From Quinella sp. 2Q5 (GTDB lineage: Bacteria > Bacillota > Negativicutes > Selenomonadales > Selenomonadaceae): DNA of 64,000 bases. Every line of letters starts with the position of its first letter. The stretch's first letter is position 1. The stretch covers positions 1 to 64,000 of the forward strand of contig JADEZQ010000009.1 of the NCBI GenBank assembly GCA_015206785.1, read 5' to 3'. Both the position numbers and the translations under genes were made by a program. The notes beneath the pieces were generated by a model that was not told where the DNA came from, did no database searches, and saw only the letters and a program-made list of their open reading frames with translations. Below, piece by piece: positions 1 to 8,334 of this stretch.

Positions 1-546
1 GAGGAAAGCCTTCTCGAACTGCTCCTCTGTCATGGCAGGTCCCTTGGCGAGGTTTGCGGTGCCTCTTGCCAGTCTGCGGTTCACGATCTTCTTTGTGAGG
101 AAATTCCTGCAATCAGTGCCGTCGCAGTCGTCACAGCCCTGTTCGACCATGCTGTCCGTGACCAGTTCTTCGGGAAGATCCATCTTGACTCCCATGTCGC
201 ATACCAGAAGGTCTATTCCCCAGTACTTCGCCATGGAGCTTACTCCGGTCAGTCCTCTGGTGAAGTTGATGGTCTGTGAAAAAGTTACGGACTGAGGCGC
301 TGAAGCTACTCCTTCATCCACCACGCCGTTATCGGCACTGAAGATGGCCACCGCCTGTTTCTTCATGTCGTTCTTTACCAGTCCTGTTATACCGGCAAGC
401 CTTACCGTCATCTCCTCCAGGTCTCCGAGAGCTCCGGTGGGTTTGGCCAAAACTTCCTGTCTCGCTTCAGCGGCCTTCACCGCCTCCTGATCAAGATCTC
501 CCATCTCTTCTATGTCGTTTAATATCTCAAGTATTTTGCTGTTCAT
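1..546 (-). CDS. cobT: Nicotinate-nucleotide--dimethylbenzimidazole phosphoribosyltransferase, N-terminal part (runs off window start)
   Basis: Minus-strand translation from 546: MNSKILEILNDIEEMG...LAKPTGALGDLEEMTVRLAGI...AVAIFSADNGVVDEGVASAPQSVTF...VCDMGV...NRRLARGTANLAKGPAMTEEQFEKAF; matches CobT family motifs. Absent from the ORF track because it has no stop inside the window. Confidence 0.85.
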   Translation of the reverse strand, partial: MNSKILEILNDIEEMGDLDQEAVKAAEARQEVLAKPTGALGDLEEMTVRLAGITGLVKNDMKKQAVAIFSADNGVVDEGVASAPQSVTFSQTINFTRGLTGVSSMAKYWGIDLLVCDMGVKMDLPEELVTDSMVEQGCDDCDGTDCRNFLTKKIVNRRLARGTANLAKGPAMTEEQFEKAFL

Positions 547-576
547 CCTGTGTACCTTTCTGAACTCTCTGCTGAG

Positions 577-972
577 CTATATTTCTCCTATGTCTGTATA
601 TCCGTCGAGGAAGGCTGCCATCATCTGAAGGATGGTCTCGCATTTTCCTTTAGTCACCTCAACGTTAAGAGGCATGATGGGATCATGCAGAGACTTTCTC
701 AGAAGGCACCATCCTTTGACCTCCGGAAGGTCGAAGTTTATCCTTACGCCCTCGTAGTTCGGCTCCACCAGACTGAGTCCCCTGTCTTCCTTGGCCTTTA
801 CCCAGACTTTCAGTCCTGCCAGCACCTGATCTCCGTACACGGAGAAATCGCTGGCGTGGATGGGAAGTCTCACCTCTATTGCCTCCTTCGGCTCTTCGAG
901 GCTCGAGATCATGTCCCCTATATCCGCTCCCTTCTTATGGAGCTGAGCTCCTTTGATCACTATCTTGTCCAT
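577..972 (-). CDS. C-terminal domain fragment of a phosphomannomutase/phosphoglucomutase-type alpha-D-phosphohexomutase
   Basis: 131 aa; ...EPKEAIEVRLPI...DFSVYGDQVL...NYEGVRINFDLPEVKGWCLLRKSLHDPIMPLNVEVTKG... resembles the phosphohexomutase domain IV (NxEGVRVxF...GWxLLRxSxHDPxMPLNxES). Catalytic N-terminal domains are missing upstream. Confidence 0.6.
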   Translation of the reverse strand: MDKIVIKGAQLHKKGADIGDMISSLEEPKEAIEVRLPIHASDFSVYGDQVLAGLKVWVKAKEDRGLSLVEPNYEGVRINFDLPEVKGWCLLRKSLHDPIMPLNVEVTKGKCETILQMMAAFLDGYTDIGEI

Positions 973-1162
973 TATCCAACACCTTCTTTAAAGTTTTTAT
1001 TTGTTCTTCTTTTCCCATATCATATGCATTAATATTTTTTAAGTAATATAAAATAAGATATAAATTATATATTTTATGGAATATATCCAAAAAATTATGA
1101 TTAAAATATGTCTTTAGTTTCAATTAAATTGTCATAATAATTCAATAAAAATTTTAAAAAAA

Positions 1163-1235
1163 TGGAACAGGCGGGCATCGATCCCGCTGCCTCTTGCATG
1201 CTAAGCAAGCGCTCTACCATCTGAGCTACTATCCC
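1163..1235 (-). tRNA. tRNA-Ala (AGC), eukaryotic-type
   Basis: GGGATAGTAGCTCAGATGGTAGAGCGCTTGCTTAGCATGCAAGAGGCAGCGGGATCGATGCCCGCCTGTTCCA folds as a full cloverleaf (acceptor GGGATAG/CTGTTCC, anticodon loop TTAGCAT, T-arm GCGGG-ATCGATG-CCCGC). A box TAGCTCAGATGG, B box GGATCGATGCC, no encoded CCA, followed by TTTTTTT. Confidence 0.9.
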
Positions 1236-1348
1236 AGGCTATATTTTTATTAATTTTTGATATTATATATATTAATTCATTAATTTAATAAAAATTTAAT
1301 AAAATTATTAATAAGATTATTTTATTTTTCTTTTTAAATAATATAAAA

Positions 1349-4300
1349 TTAAAAAAATCTGATGCCGAAGAACTGCGCGTTGTTTTTGCCGACGGTGCCG
1401 CGTCCGTCGTCGAGGTCAACCAGAAGCGTGCCGTCGTAGTCGCTGAAGTCGACGCCGGAATTTTCGCCGATGTAAACGTCCTCTTTGCCGTCAGCTTTGA
1501 TGAACTCGCCTTCCTGCGCGATTGCGGCGTTGTAGGTCGTGCCGTCGAAAACTTTGAACTGCGCGAAGTCCGCGCCGTCGGCAACGTCTTCCAGAACCGT
1601 CGTGTCGCCGTCGGCAGTCTGGATCACGATGTCCTTGCCGTCGAAGAAACAGCTGAGCCCCGCAGTGTTGACGGAAACCGCGTCGCTCGTGTAATCGAAT
1701 CCGGTTTTGAAATTCGCAATGGCGTTGTCGCCGTCGTTGATGTCGACAATCGCGCCGTCGTCGCGTATGTAACGTTCGTCGTCCGGCGCAAGTTCGATGA
1801 CGTTGGAGCCTGCGCCCGCGTCGACGTGAGCACCCGCGCCCGCGTAAATCGTGTCGTCGCCCGCGCCGCTTTCAACCGTCGAATAACTTTCTGCGAAGAG
1901 GAGCAGGTCGTCCTTAACGTCCGAGGCGTCAAGCGCGTTACCTTCGGCGGTGTAACCGACCTTCTGCAAATCGCCGTCGCGGTCGTAGAAATTAATCAGG
2001 TCATTGGAGCCCATATCGATTTGCGCACTGCCGAGCGTGATTTTGCCGTCGTCGAGTTTGATTGCGCCGCGCTCGATCGCCGCCTCGATGTCGGCGTAAT
2101 TCGTGCCGAAACCGGATTTGGTCGAATGGTCGTAGCCTTCGAGCGTCATTTTGCCATCGAGCGGGAAGAGCCACGTGTTGCCGTCGCCCATGTTGACGTT
2201 GACGTGCCGGCCTTGGCTGACAATCGTGTCTCCGTCCGCGTCGATGTTGACCCAGGCTGGCGTGTCCTCGACGATTGCAAGGTCGTCGCCGTCAAGTTCA
2301 TGATTGAACCTGCCGCGACTTTCGCTACGGACGACGAACGTTTCGTCCGGCTTGAACCTGTCGATGAGTTCTTCGGTCGACGTCTGCTTGGTGATGAGCG
2401 GATTGCTCTCGTCGTAGATGTATGCGTCTTCGTCGCCGAGCCCGACAATCACGTCGCCCGCCTGAGCTTCCAACGTGACGACTTCCGTCGAATAAGTTCC
2501 AGCCTCGCCGACAGTCAAGCTTGCGCCTTCGTCCAGTCCGACGATTTCTTTGTTGCCGAACCAAACGCCGCCTTCTTTGTCGCCCGAAAGTTCCAGCCTG
2601 TTGCCGTTGAACGTCATGCTCGCGTTGGCCATCTGCACCCAAACCTTTTCGGGCGCGTCGGTGGTGATGGTGGCGTCGTACGCGCTGTAAACGCTGAGCG
2701 TGTCGTCCTTCGCGCTGATGTAGCCGTAGTCCAAGTAGCCTCCGACTTGAATGGCGGTGCCGTTGATCTTCGACACGCCGCCGAGTGACGAAATAAATGC
2801 GCTTTCGTCCACGTTGGACATTTCCAAACCGGTGTCGGTCGTCGCGATGCTGATGTCGTCGTCGCCGTGAACGATAATCTTGTCGCCGCCGTTGATTGTG
2901 ACGGGAGCCACGGTGAAGTCGCCGCGGATTGTGCCGGTCAAATCGTCTGCGCTTCTGATGAAACCTTCGCCGTTTTCAAAGTTCGCCTCAAGCACGACAC
3001 TGGAGTCGCCGGAGATGTTGTAGACGCGTTCGCCGATTGTGAAGTCGCCTTCGGTCTCGGTTTCGATGTTGAAATACTGCTCGGTCGCCTCGCCGTTTTC
3101 GATTGCGCCGCCCGTGATGGTTGAATCCGCACTAATGCCGCGAACCTTCTCCAAGCCTCCGGAGCTCGCCTGCACGCTGTAAGTGCTGTCGCCCGCCACC
3201 GCGAGTTTTTCCGTGAAGACATAGTCTTCGCCGCTGGTGCCCATTAGGAAGCCGTCCTCCGCGCCGGTGACGGTGACGCCGGAGGCAACGTCCTCAATGA
3301 GCTCGAAGGTCTTGCCGTTAACGGTGACTGAGCCTTTCTCATACAGCACGAAAGTTTCATCAGGATCGAAGCCCGTGACGTTGACGCCCGCGCCGATCTT
3401 GACGACGTCTTCGGTCAAGGTAACAGTTCCGTCGCCCGTGAAAGTCATGCCGTTGACGGTGACAGAGTCGTCGCCCGGCGTGAGAGCCAAGCCGTCGTCC
3501 GTGCCGGTCACTTCGACACCGTTCGCGGAAGTCTCAACCGTCTGCCCGTTGAGCGTGTAAGTGCCCGCTTCAGCAAGAACCAGCTCTGCCAGGTCATCTT
3601 TGCTGTTGAAGGTCGCGCCCGCAGACAGAATCGCTTTGCCCTCGTAGTTGTCGGTCAGTGTCGTGTCGTTGCGAATCTCCCAGAACTTACCGTCGGTCCA
3701 ATCGAGAATAGCCGAGCCATCGCCGATGATGTAGGCCGCGCTACTGTCGTCGTATTTAACGATGAGTTCGCTGCCGTCAACGGTCAAGGTCGCGTTGTAG
3801 CCTTCGTAGTCGGTGACGGAAATTTTCGTGCCGTCAGCGGCGGTGATGATCCCGTCCTTGAAGGTGAGCGAGCCATCGATTGCCGTGACGGTGATGATGT
3901 CTTGGTCGCCCGACGAAATGGTGATGTTGAGCGCGTCGGCAGAGGTCGGCGCGATGGTAAAGCTGTCGTCGCCGAACATGATTGCGTTGTCGATGTCGGC
4001 GGTCGCGGTTATCGTGGTGGTGACGCCGTTTTCCAAAGTGCCCATGATGGTCGTGCCCGCCGCCATGTTGAAGTTGTTGGTCTGTGCGTCAATGGTGAGC
4101 GTGCCCGCTGTGACAGCGATGGTTGAATCGTCCGAAGTAAAGCCCGTGACGCTGACGCCCGCGCCGATTGCGTGGTCGCCGTCGGCAGTGAGCGTGACGG
4201 AGCCTTCGCCCGTGAAGCTCAAGCCGTCGCAGGTTACAGCGTCGCTCACGGCAAGAACCATTCCGTTTGAAGTCACGCTAATTTGTACGCCTTCGGTCGT

Positions 4301-7300
4301 CGTGGTGAGTTTATGTCCGTTGATGACGTAATTGCCCGCTTCGCTCGTGGTGAACGTGAAGGGATTTCTCGGAGCAAGATCGGTCGAAACGGTTGTGCCC
4401 TCGGCAATGACGAAATTGAATGAACTTGCCGAGTTCGTTAACGTCACAGAACCGCCGGTGACGCTTACTGTCCTGTTCCAAGCGTTCAGCGAGAAGGACA
4501 TTTTTATAGTGCCCTCGTCCGAGCCGAAAACTATGCCCTCGCCGTTAAAGGTATGGTAAGCATCGCCGTCAATCGCCGAAATTTCCAAATCAAGAGGTCC
4601 GAACGACAAAGTTGTCATTTTCGCGGTCAGCGTGTTGCCTTCTTCAATCAGTACTTTGCCGGAATTGTACCACAGCGTGCCTTGAATGCTTCCATAAGTG
4701 AAAGACGATCCTGCGGACGTCGTCAACTTGACGTCAAGCTTGTCGTCGGTGGAGGTGATGCCCAAACCTTTTTCGGGGTCAAGGGCGATTGTGCCGCTTG
4801 AGCCGCGTGAAGTTATCGCGACTTCGTAGCCGTCTTCCCACTTGAGGTCAATGGTCGTGTCCTCTTCAAGGGAGACGTTGCCGCCGCGCTGATAAACGAT
4901 TGCGCCGTCAATGCCGATTGTCGCGGTGCGAGTGACGCCGTCGCGGGTGACAGACATTTGCAAATCGCCGTCGCCGCTTTCGGGAGCAATCCTCAAGCCG
5001 CCGCCGTCCGCCATAGAAATTGCGATGCTTGCGTCGCCGAGCGCGGTGAGAGAAATTTTTCTTTCGTCGGGTTGCGTCAAGGTTATCGTCGTGCCTTGGG
5101 TCAAGCCGAAGCTGTTTGTGAGGGGGTCGATGCTGATTGAGCCGCCGCTGACTTCCACGGTGCTGCTGAAGACTTCCGTGTCGCCGCGTTTGATGGAGAT
5201 GTCCAAAGAGCCGTCGCCTTCGCCGGGCTTGACGATGATCTTGCCGTTTTCGTCGGCGATAGCAATCGTTGCCTCGTCGTTGGTGGTGATGGAAACTTTT
5301 CGTTCGCCCATAGTCAAATCGACGGTCGTGCCCGCGGTGATGGAAATTTCTTGCTCATCAAGGTCGATGCCGACAGAGCCACCGCTGACTTCCACGGTGC
5401 TGCTGAAGACTTCCGTGTCGCCGCGTTTGATGGAGATGTCCAAAGAGCCGTCGTCTTCGCCCGGCGTCATCATGATCTTGCCATCAACCAGAGCTATGCT
5501 GATGCCGGCGTCGTCGTTGGCAGTGATCGAAATGGTGCGGTTGTTTCTGGTTATGGCGACGGTGGTGCCCGCGGTGATGGAAATTTCTTGCGTGGTGTTG
5601 TCGACGGTGATGGTGCCGCCGCTGACTTCCACTTCGCCGTCGAAAATTGTCGCGTCGCCGCGTTTGACGACGATATCGAGTGCGCCGTCGCCGTCGCCGG
5701 GCGTCAGCATGATTTTGCCGTCAACGACTCTAATGGAAATTTCGGCGTCGTCGGTGGGCGAGACGCTGACGGAATAGTCGTCGAAGCTAACGGTGGTTGA
5801 CGTGCCCTTGAGCAGTGAAAGTGTACCCGTCGACAAGTCGATTGAAGCCGCAGAGCCCGCCGCGAATTCCAGAGCGCCGTTGAAAATCTCCGCGTCGCCG
5901 ATCTCGCTGACGATGTTGAGCGAGCCGGCTTTGTCCGCGCTGAAGACGATTACCGAGCCTTCGGCGGCAACTTTGACGGCGGCGTCGTCGTTGGCGGTGG
6001 TGGTGATGGTCGACATACCCAAAGCCATTTGCAGGGACGTGCCTTCGGTCATGTAGAATCCCTGCGAAGCGAAGTCCAAACCGAGCGTGCCGTCGACAGC
6101 GATTTTGTTCTCAAAGAACGCTTGCCCGTCTTTGCCCAAGGAGATGACCATTGAATCATACTCTTTGTTCGGGAAGGCGAATTCAAGCTTCCCGTCGTAG
6201 AGGTTTGGCGAGAAGAGGAGTGACTTGCCGTCCGTCGTCGCCTTCAAAGTGTAGGCACTGCCGTTGTTGGCGGTGACGGTTAAGCTGACGAAAGAATCTT
6301 TTTCGGCGTAGGGACTTTCCGTGCCGACAAAGCCGAAGGTCTGAGCTTTCGAATTGTAGCTGACGATGCCGCCGAATTCCAAGGCCGCGTCTTTGATGAC
6401 AGTTTGCCCGTTGCGCACAATGGTCATGTTCAAAGCCGTGTCGGTGTCGGGTTTGATGTAGAATTCCCCGTCGGTGTCTCTGAAGTAGCTCAAGGTGACG
6501 TCTTCGGGCGCGGTGAGGGTGACGATTCGTCCGTTGCGCGTGAAAGAAATGCTCGTGCCCGCCGCGATGTCAATGGTTGCGTTCGCCGGGTCGATACTGA
6601 CCGAGCCGCCGCTGATATCGATGTCGTTGCTGAAGAGCGATTCGTCTTTGTTCTTGAACGTGACCTTGAGGGAGCTGCTGTCTTCGCCGGTCGTGAAGGT
6701 GATCTTGTTGTCGGCAAGGGTAATGGCAGCGGCAACGTCTTCGTTGGCGGTGACGGAAATGGAATCTTCTCCCTGCGTGAGGACGATGGTCGTGTCCTTG
6801 GTGAGTGAAACGGATTGCGTGGCGGGGTCGATGCTGACAGAGCCGCCGATGACTTCCACGGTGCTGCTGAAGACCTCCGTGTCGCCGCGTTTGATGGAGA
6901 TATCCAACGCGCCGTCGCCGTCGCCGGGTGTAATTGCGATTTTGCCGTCAACCAGAGCTATGTTGATGCCGGCGTCGTCGGTGGCAGTGATCGAAATGGT
7001 GCGGTCGTCTCTGGTTATGGCGATAGTCGTGTCCTTGAGGAGGGAGACGGATTGATCGGTGGGGTCGACGACGAATGAGCCGTTTATCGAAAGTTCGGCG
7101 TTGAAAACGGTCGTGCCGCCCTGTTTGACGTCGAAATCTACGGCGTAGCTATCAAAGGCTATGGTGACGTTCTGCCCGTCGGTGTTGAGCGTGGCGTTTA
7201 TAGCTTCGGGCGCGGTGAGCGTCATGTCAAGGCCATCGCCTATCATCTCAACTTGCGTGCCTGCAGTCACTGAAAGTTTTCCGCCGATCAAATCAATCGA

Positions 7301-8233
7301 CATCGAGCCTTCGGAAAGATTGAGCGTGCCGTTGAACAGCTCAATGCCCTTAGCTACGAACGAGTTCGTCAAGACCGCTTCACTGTCCGTGCTCGGCTTG
7401 AGTTGGACTCCCGCGGCAACGGTGTCGCCGCTTTCGTCGACGAAGAATTTGATTCCGTCAATGGTGCCGCCCTGTGCGCCGAAACTGATTGCGTAGTCCA
7501 GGATGTCGACTTTTAAGTCGCTGCCGTCGGAAAGCTCAAGAACTTTGCTTTTGGGGTCGTAGCTGATGCTGCCCGTGATTTCAACGGTAAATTCGTCTGA
7601 TGCCAGCTTCGTTGCGACGGCGATGAGTTTTGCCGCTGCCTCCTCGGGGATACCCAGAATGGTGGGCAACATCGATTCCAACGCCGCCAAAGTTTGCGCA
7701 ATTTCCTCCGGAAAAGACACCGTCGCCTTGACGGTCTCGGTCGTCTGGAAATTGGCTTTCGCGCCGTCGAAGGTCAGCCGTGCGCCATCGCGGGGAATGG
7801 TCAGCTTAACGCCAAACGGAATGTTCCCTGCTATCATCCCACTCATACCAAGGGTGCCCGAAGGCATAGTCAATCCGTTGGCGGAGTAAACGACAACGCC
7901 CGTCGTGTAGTTGATCGACGAATCACCGTAGCCGACCTTGATCGCGTCGCCGTCGGAAGTGCAGGTGAAGTTGAACGCCGTGTCGCCGACGAAATTTACC
8001 GCGGGGTCAGTTTTACCGGCAGGGGTCGCAGTGACCGTGCTGCTTGCAATGCCCGTGATTGCCGTTGTCGTGTAGACACCGTCGGTTTCGGTAGTTGTCG
8101 CCTTGAGGACTGCGCCCTCAATGTTCGCCGTGTAGTCGACGCCGTCAAGCGTGAACGTCTCGCTGGGTTTCAACGTGACCTGTCCGTCAGTCGTCTCAGC
8201 AAAACGTTGCAAGTCGAAGGTTAGATTGCCCAT
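1349..8233 (-). CDS. Giant repetitive beta-rich surface/secreted protein with short RTX-like stretch; probably 3'-truncated
   Basis: 2294 aa; N-terminus MGNLTFDLQRFAETT; ~79-aa repeats (TTIAITRNNRTISITANDDAGISIALVDGKI..PG.DDGSLDISIKRGDTEVFSSTVEVSGGS); RTX-like GAGDDTIYAGAGAHVDAGAGSN near the C-terminus; RBS AGGAGGTAAC upstream. Confidence 0.85.
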   Translation of the reverse strand: MGNLTFDLQRFAETTDGQVTLKPSETFTLDGVDYTANIEGAVLKATTTETDGVYTTTAITGIASSTVTATPAGKTDPAVNFVGDTAFNFTCTSDGDAIKVGYGDSSINYTTGVVVYSANGLTMPSGTLGMSGMIAGNIPFGVKLTIPRDGARLTFDGAKANFQTTETVKATVSFPEEIAQTLAALESMLPTILGIPEEAAAKLIAVATKLASDEFTVEITGSISYDPKSKVLELSDGSDLKVDILDYAISFGAQGGTIDGIKFFVDESGDTVAAGVQLKPSTDSEAVLTNSFVAKGIELFNGTLNLSEGSMSIDLIGGKLSVTAGTQVEMIGDGLDMTLTAPEAINATLNTDGQNVTIAFDSYAVDFDVKQGGTTVFNAELSINGSFVVDPTDQSVSLLKDTTIAITRDDRTISITATDDAGINIALVDGKIAITPGDGDGALDISIKRGDTEVFSSTVEVIGGSVSIDPATQSVSLTKDTTIVLTQGEDSISVTANEDVAAAITLADNKITFTTGEDSSSLKVTFKNKDESLFSNDIDISGGSVSIDPANATIDIAAGTSISFTRNGRIVTLTAPEDVTLSYFRDTDGEFYIKPDTDTALNMTIVRNGQTVIKDAALEFGGIVSYNSKAQTFGFVGTESPYAEKDSFVSLTVTANNGSAYTLKATTDGKSLLFSPNLYDGKLEFAFPNKEYDSMVISLGKDGQAFFENKIAVDGTLGLDFASQGFYMTEGTSLQMALGMSTITTTANDDAAVKVAAEGSVIVFSADKAGSLNIVSEIGDAEIFNGALEFAAGSAASIDLSTGTLSLLKGTSTTVSFDDYSVSVSPTDDAEISIRVVDGKIMLTPGDGDGALDIVVKRGDATIFDGEVEVSGGTITVDNTTQEISITAGTTVAITRNNRTISITANDDAGISIALVDGKIMMTPGEDDGSLDISIKRGDTEVFSSTVEVSGGSVGIDLDEQEISITAGTTVDLTMGERKVSITTNDEATIAIADENGKIIVKPGEGDGSLDISIKRGDTEVFSSTVEVSGGSISIDPLTNSFGLTQGTTITLTQPDERKISLTALGDASIAISMADGGGLRIAPESGDGDLQMSVTRDGVTRTATIGIDGAIVYQRGGNVSLEEDTTIDLKWEDGYEVAITSRGSSGTIALDPEKGLGITSTDDKLDVKLTTSAGSSFTYGSIQGTLWYNSGKVLIEEGNTLTAKMTTLSFGPLDLEISAIDGDAYHTFNGEGIVFGSDEGTIKMSFSLNAWNRTVSVTGGSVTLTNSASSFNFVIAEGTTVSTDLAPRNPFTFTTSEAGNYVINGHKLTTTTEGVQISVTSNGMVLAVSDAVTCDGLSFTGEGSVTLTADGDHAIGAGVSVTGFTSDDSTIAVTAGTLTIDAQTNNFNMAAGTTIMGTLENGVTTTITATADIDNAIMFGDDSFTIAPTSADALNITISSGDQDIITVTAIDGSLTFKDGIITAADGTKISVTDYEGYNATLTVDGSELIVKYDDSSAAYIIGDGSAILDWTDGKFWEIRNDTTLTDNYEGKAILSAGATFNSKDDLAELVLAEAGTYTLNGQTVETSANGVEVTGTDDGLALTPGDDSVTVNGMTFTGDGTVTLTEDVVKIGAGVNVTGFDPDETFVLYEKGSVTVNGKTFELIEDVASGVTVTGAEDGFLMGTSGEDYVFTEKLAVAGDSTYSVQASSGGLEKVRGISADSTITGGAIENGEATEQYFNIETETEGDFTIGERVYNISGDSSVVLEANFENGEGFIRSADDLTGTIRGDFTVAPVTINGGDKIIVHGDDDISIATTDTGLEMSNVDESAFISSLGGVSKINGTAIQVGGYLDYGYISAKDDTLSVYSAYDATITTDAPEKVWVQMANASMTFNGNRLELSGDKEGGVWFGNKEIVGLDEGASLTVGEAGTYSTEVVTLEAQAGDVIVGLGDEDAYIYDESNPLITKQTSTEELIDRFKPDETFVVRSESRGRFNHELDGDDLAIVEDTPAWVNIDADGDTIVSQGRHVNVNMGDGNTWLFPLDGKMTLEGYDHSTKSGFGTNYADIEAAIERGAIKLDDGKITLGSAQIDMGSNDLINFYDRDGDLQKVGYTAEGNALDASDVKDDLLLFAESYSTVESGAGDDTIYAGAGAHVDAGAGSNVIELAPDDERYIRDDGAIVDINDGDNAIANFKTGFDYTSDAVSVNTAGLSCFFDGKDIVIQTADGDTTVLEDVADGADFAQFKVFDGTTYNAAIAQEGEFIKADGKEDVYIGENSGVDFSDYDGTLLVDLDDGRGTVGKNNAQFFGIRFF
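4850..7100 (-). repeat. Coding tandem repeats, ~237 bp (79 aa) period
   Basis: Near-identical segments acttccacggtgctgctgaagacttccgtgtcgccgcgtttgatggagatgtccaa at 5151 and 5388, related at 5625 (237-bp spacing), another close copy at 6852. Confidence 0.8.
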
Positions 8234-8287
8234 GAAAAGTTACCTCCTATGAAAAACATGCAATGAGTATAGCACCGTTCACATTGC

Positions 8288-8332
8288 CACGCAAGAAAAA
8301 ATCCCGCGGTTTTGGTCGCGAGATTTGCTTTT
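8288..8332 (-). terminator. Rho-independent terminator downstream of rnj
   Basis: aaaaaatcccgcggttttggtcgcgagatttgctttt; imperfect GC-rich hairpin with T run on the minus strand, just beyond the RNase J stop. Confidence 0.5.
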
Positions 8333-8334
8333 GA

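Noticed and set aside
1285-1584. 99-aa ORF MPTARTSRSSKF...FNFILFKKKNKIILLIILLNFY across the junction
   Set aside because: Out-of-frame read-through of the giant ORF into AT-rich DNA; an artefact of the composition break.
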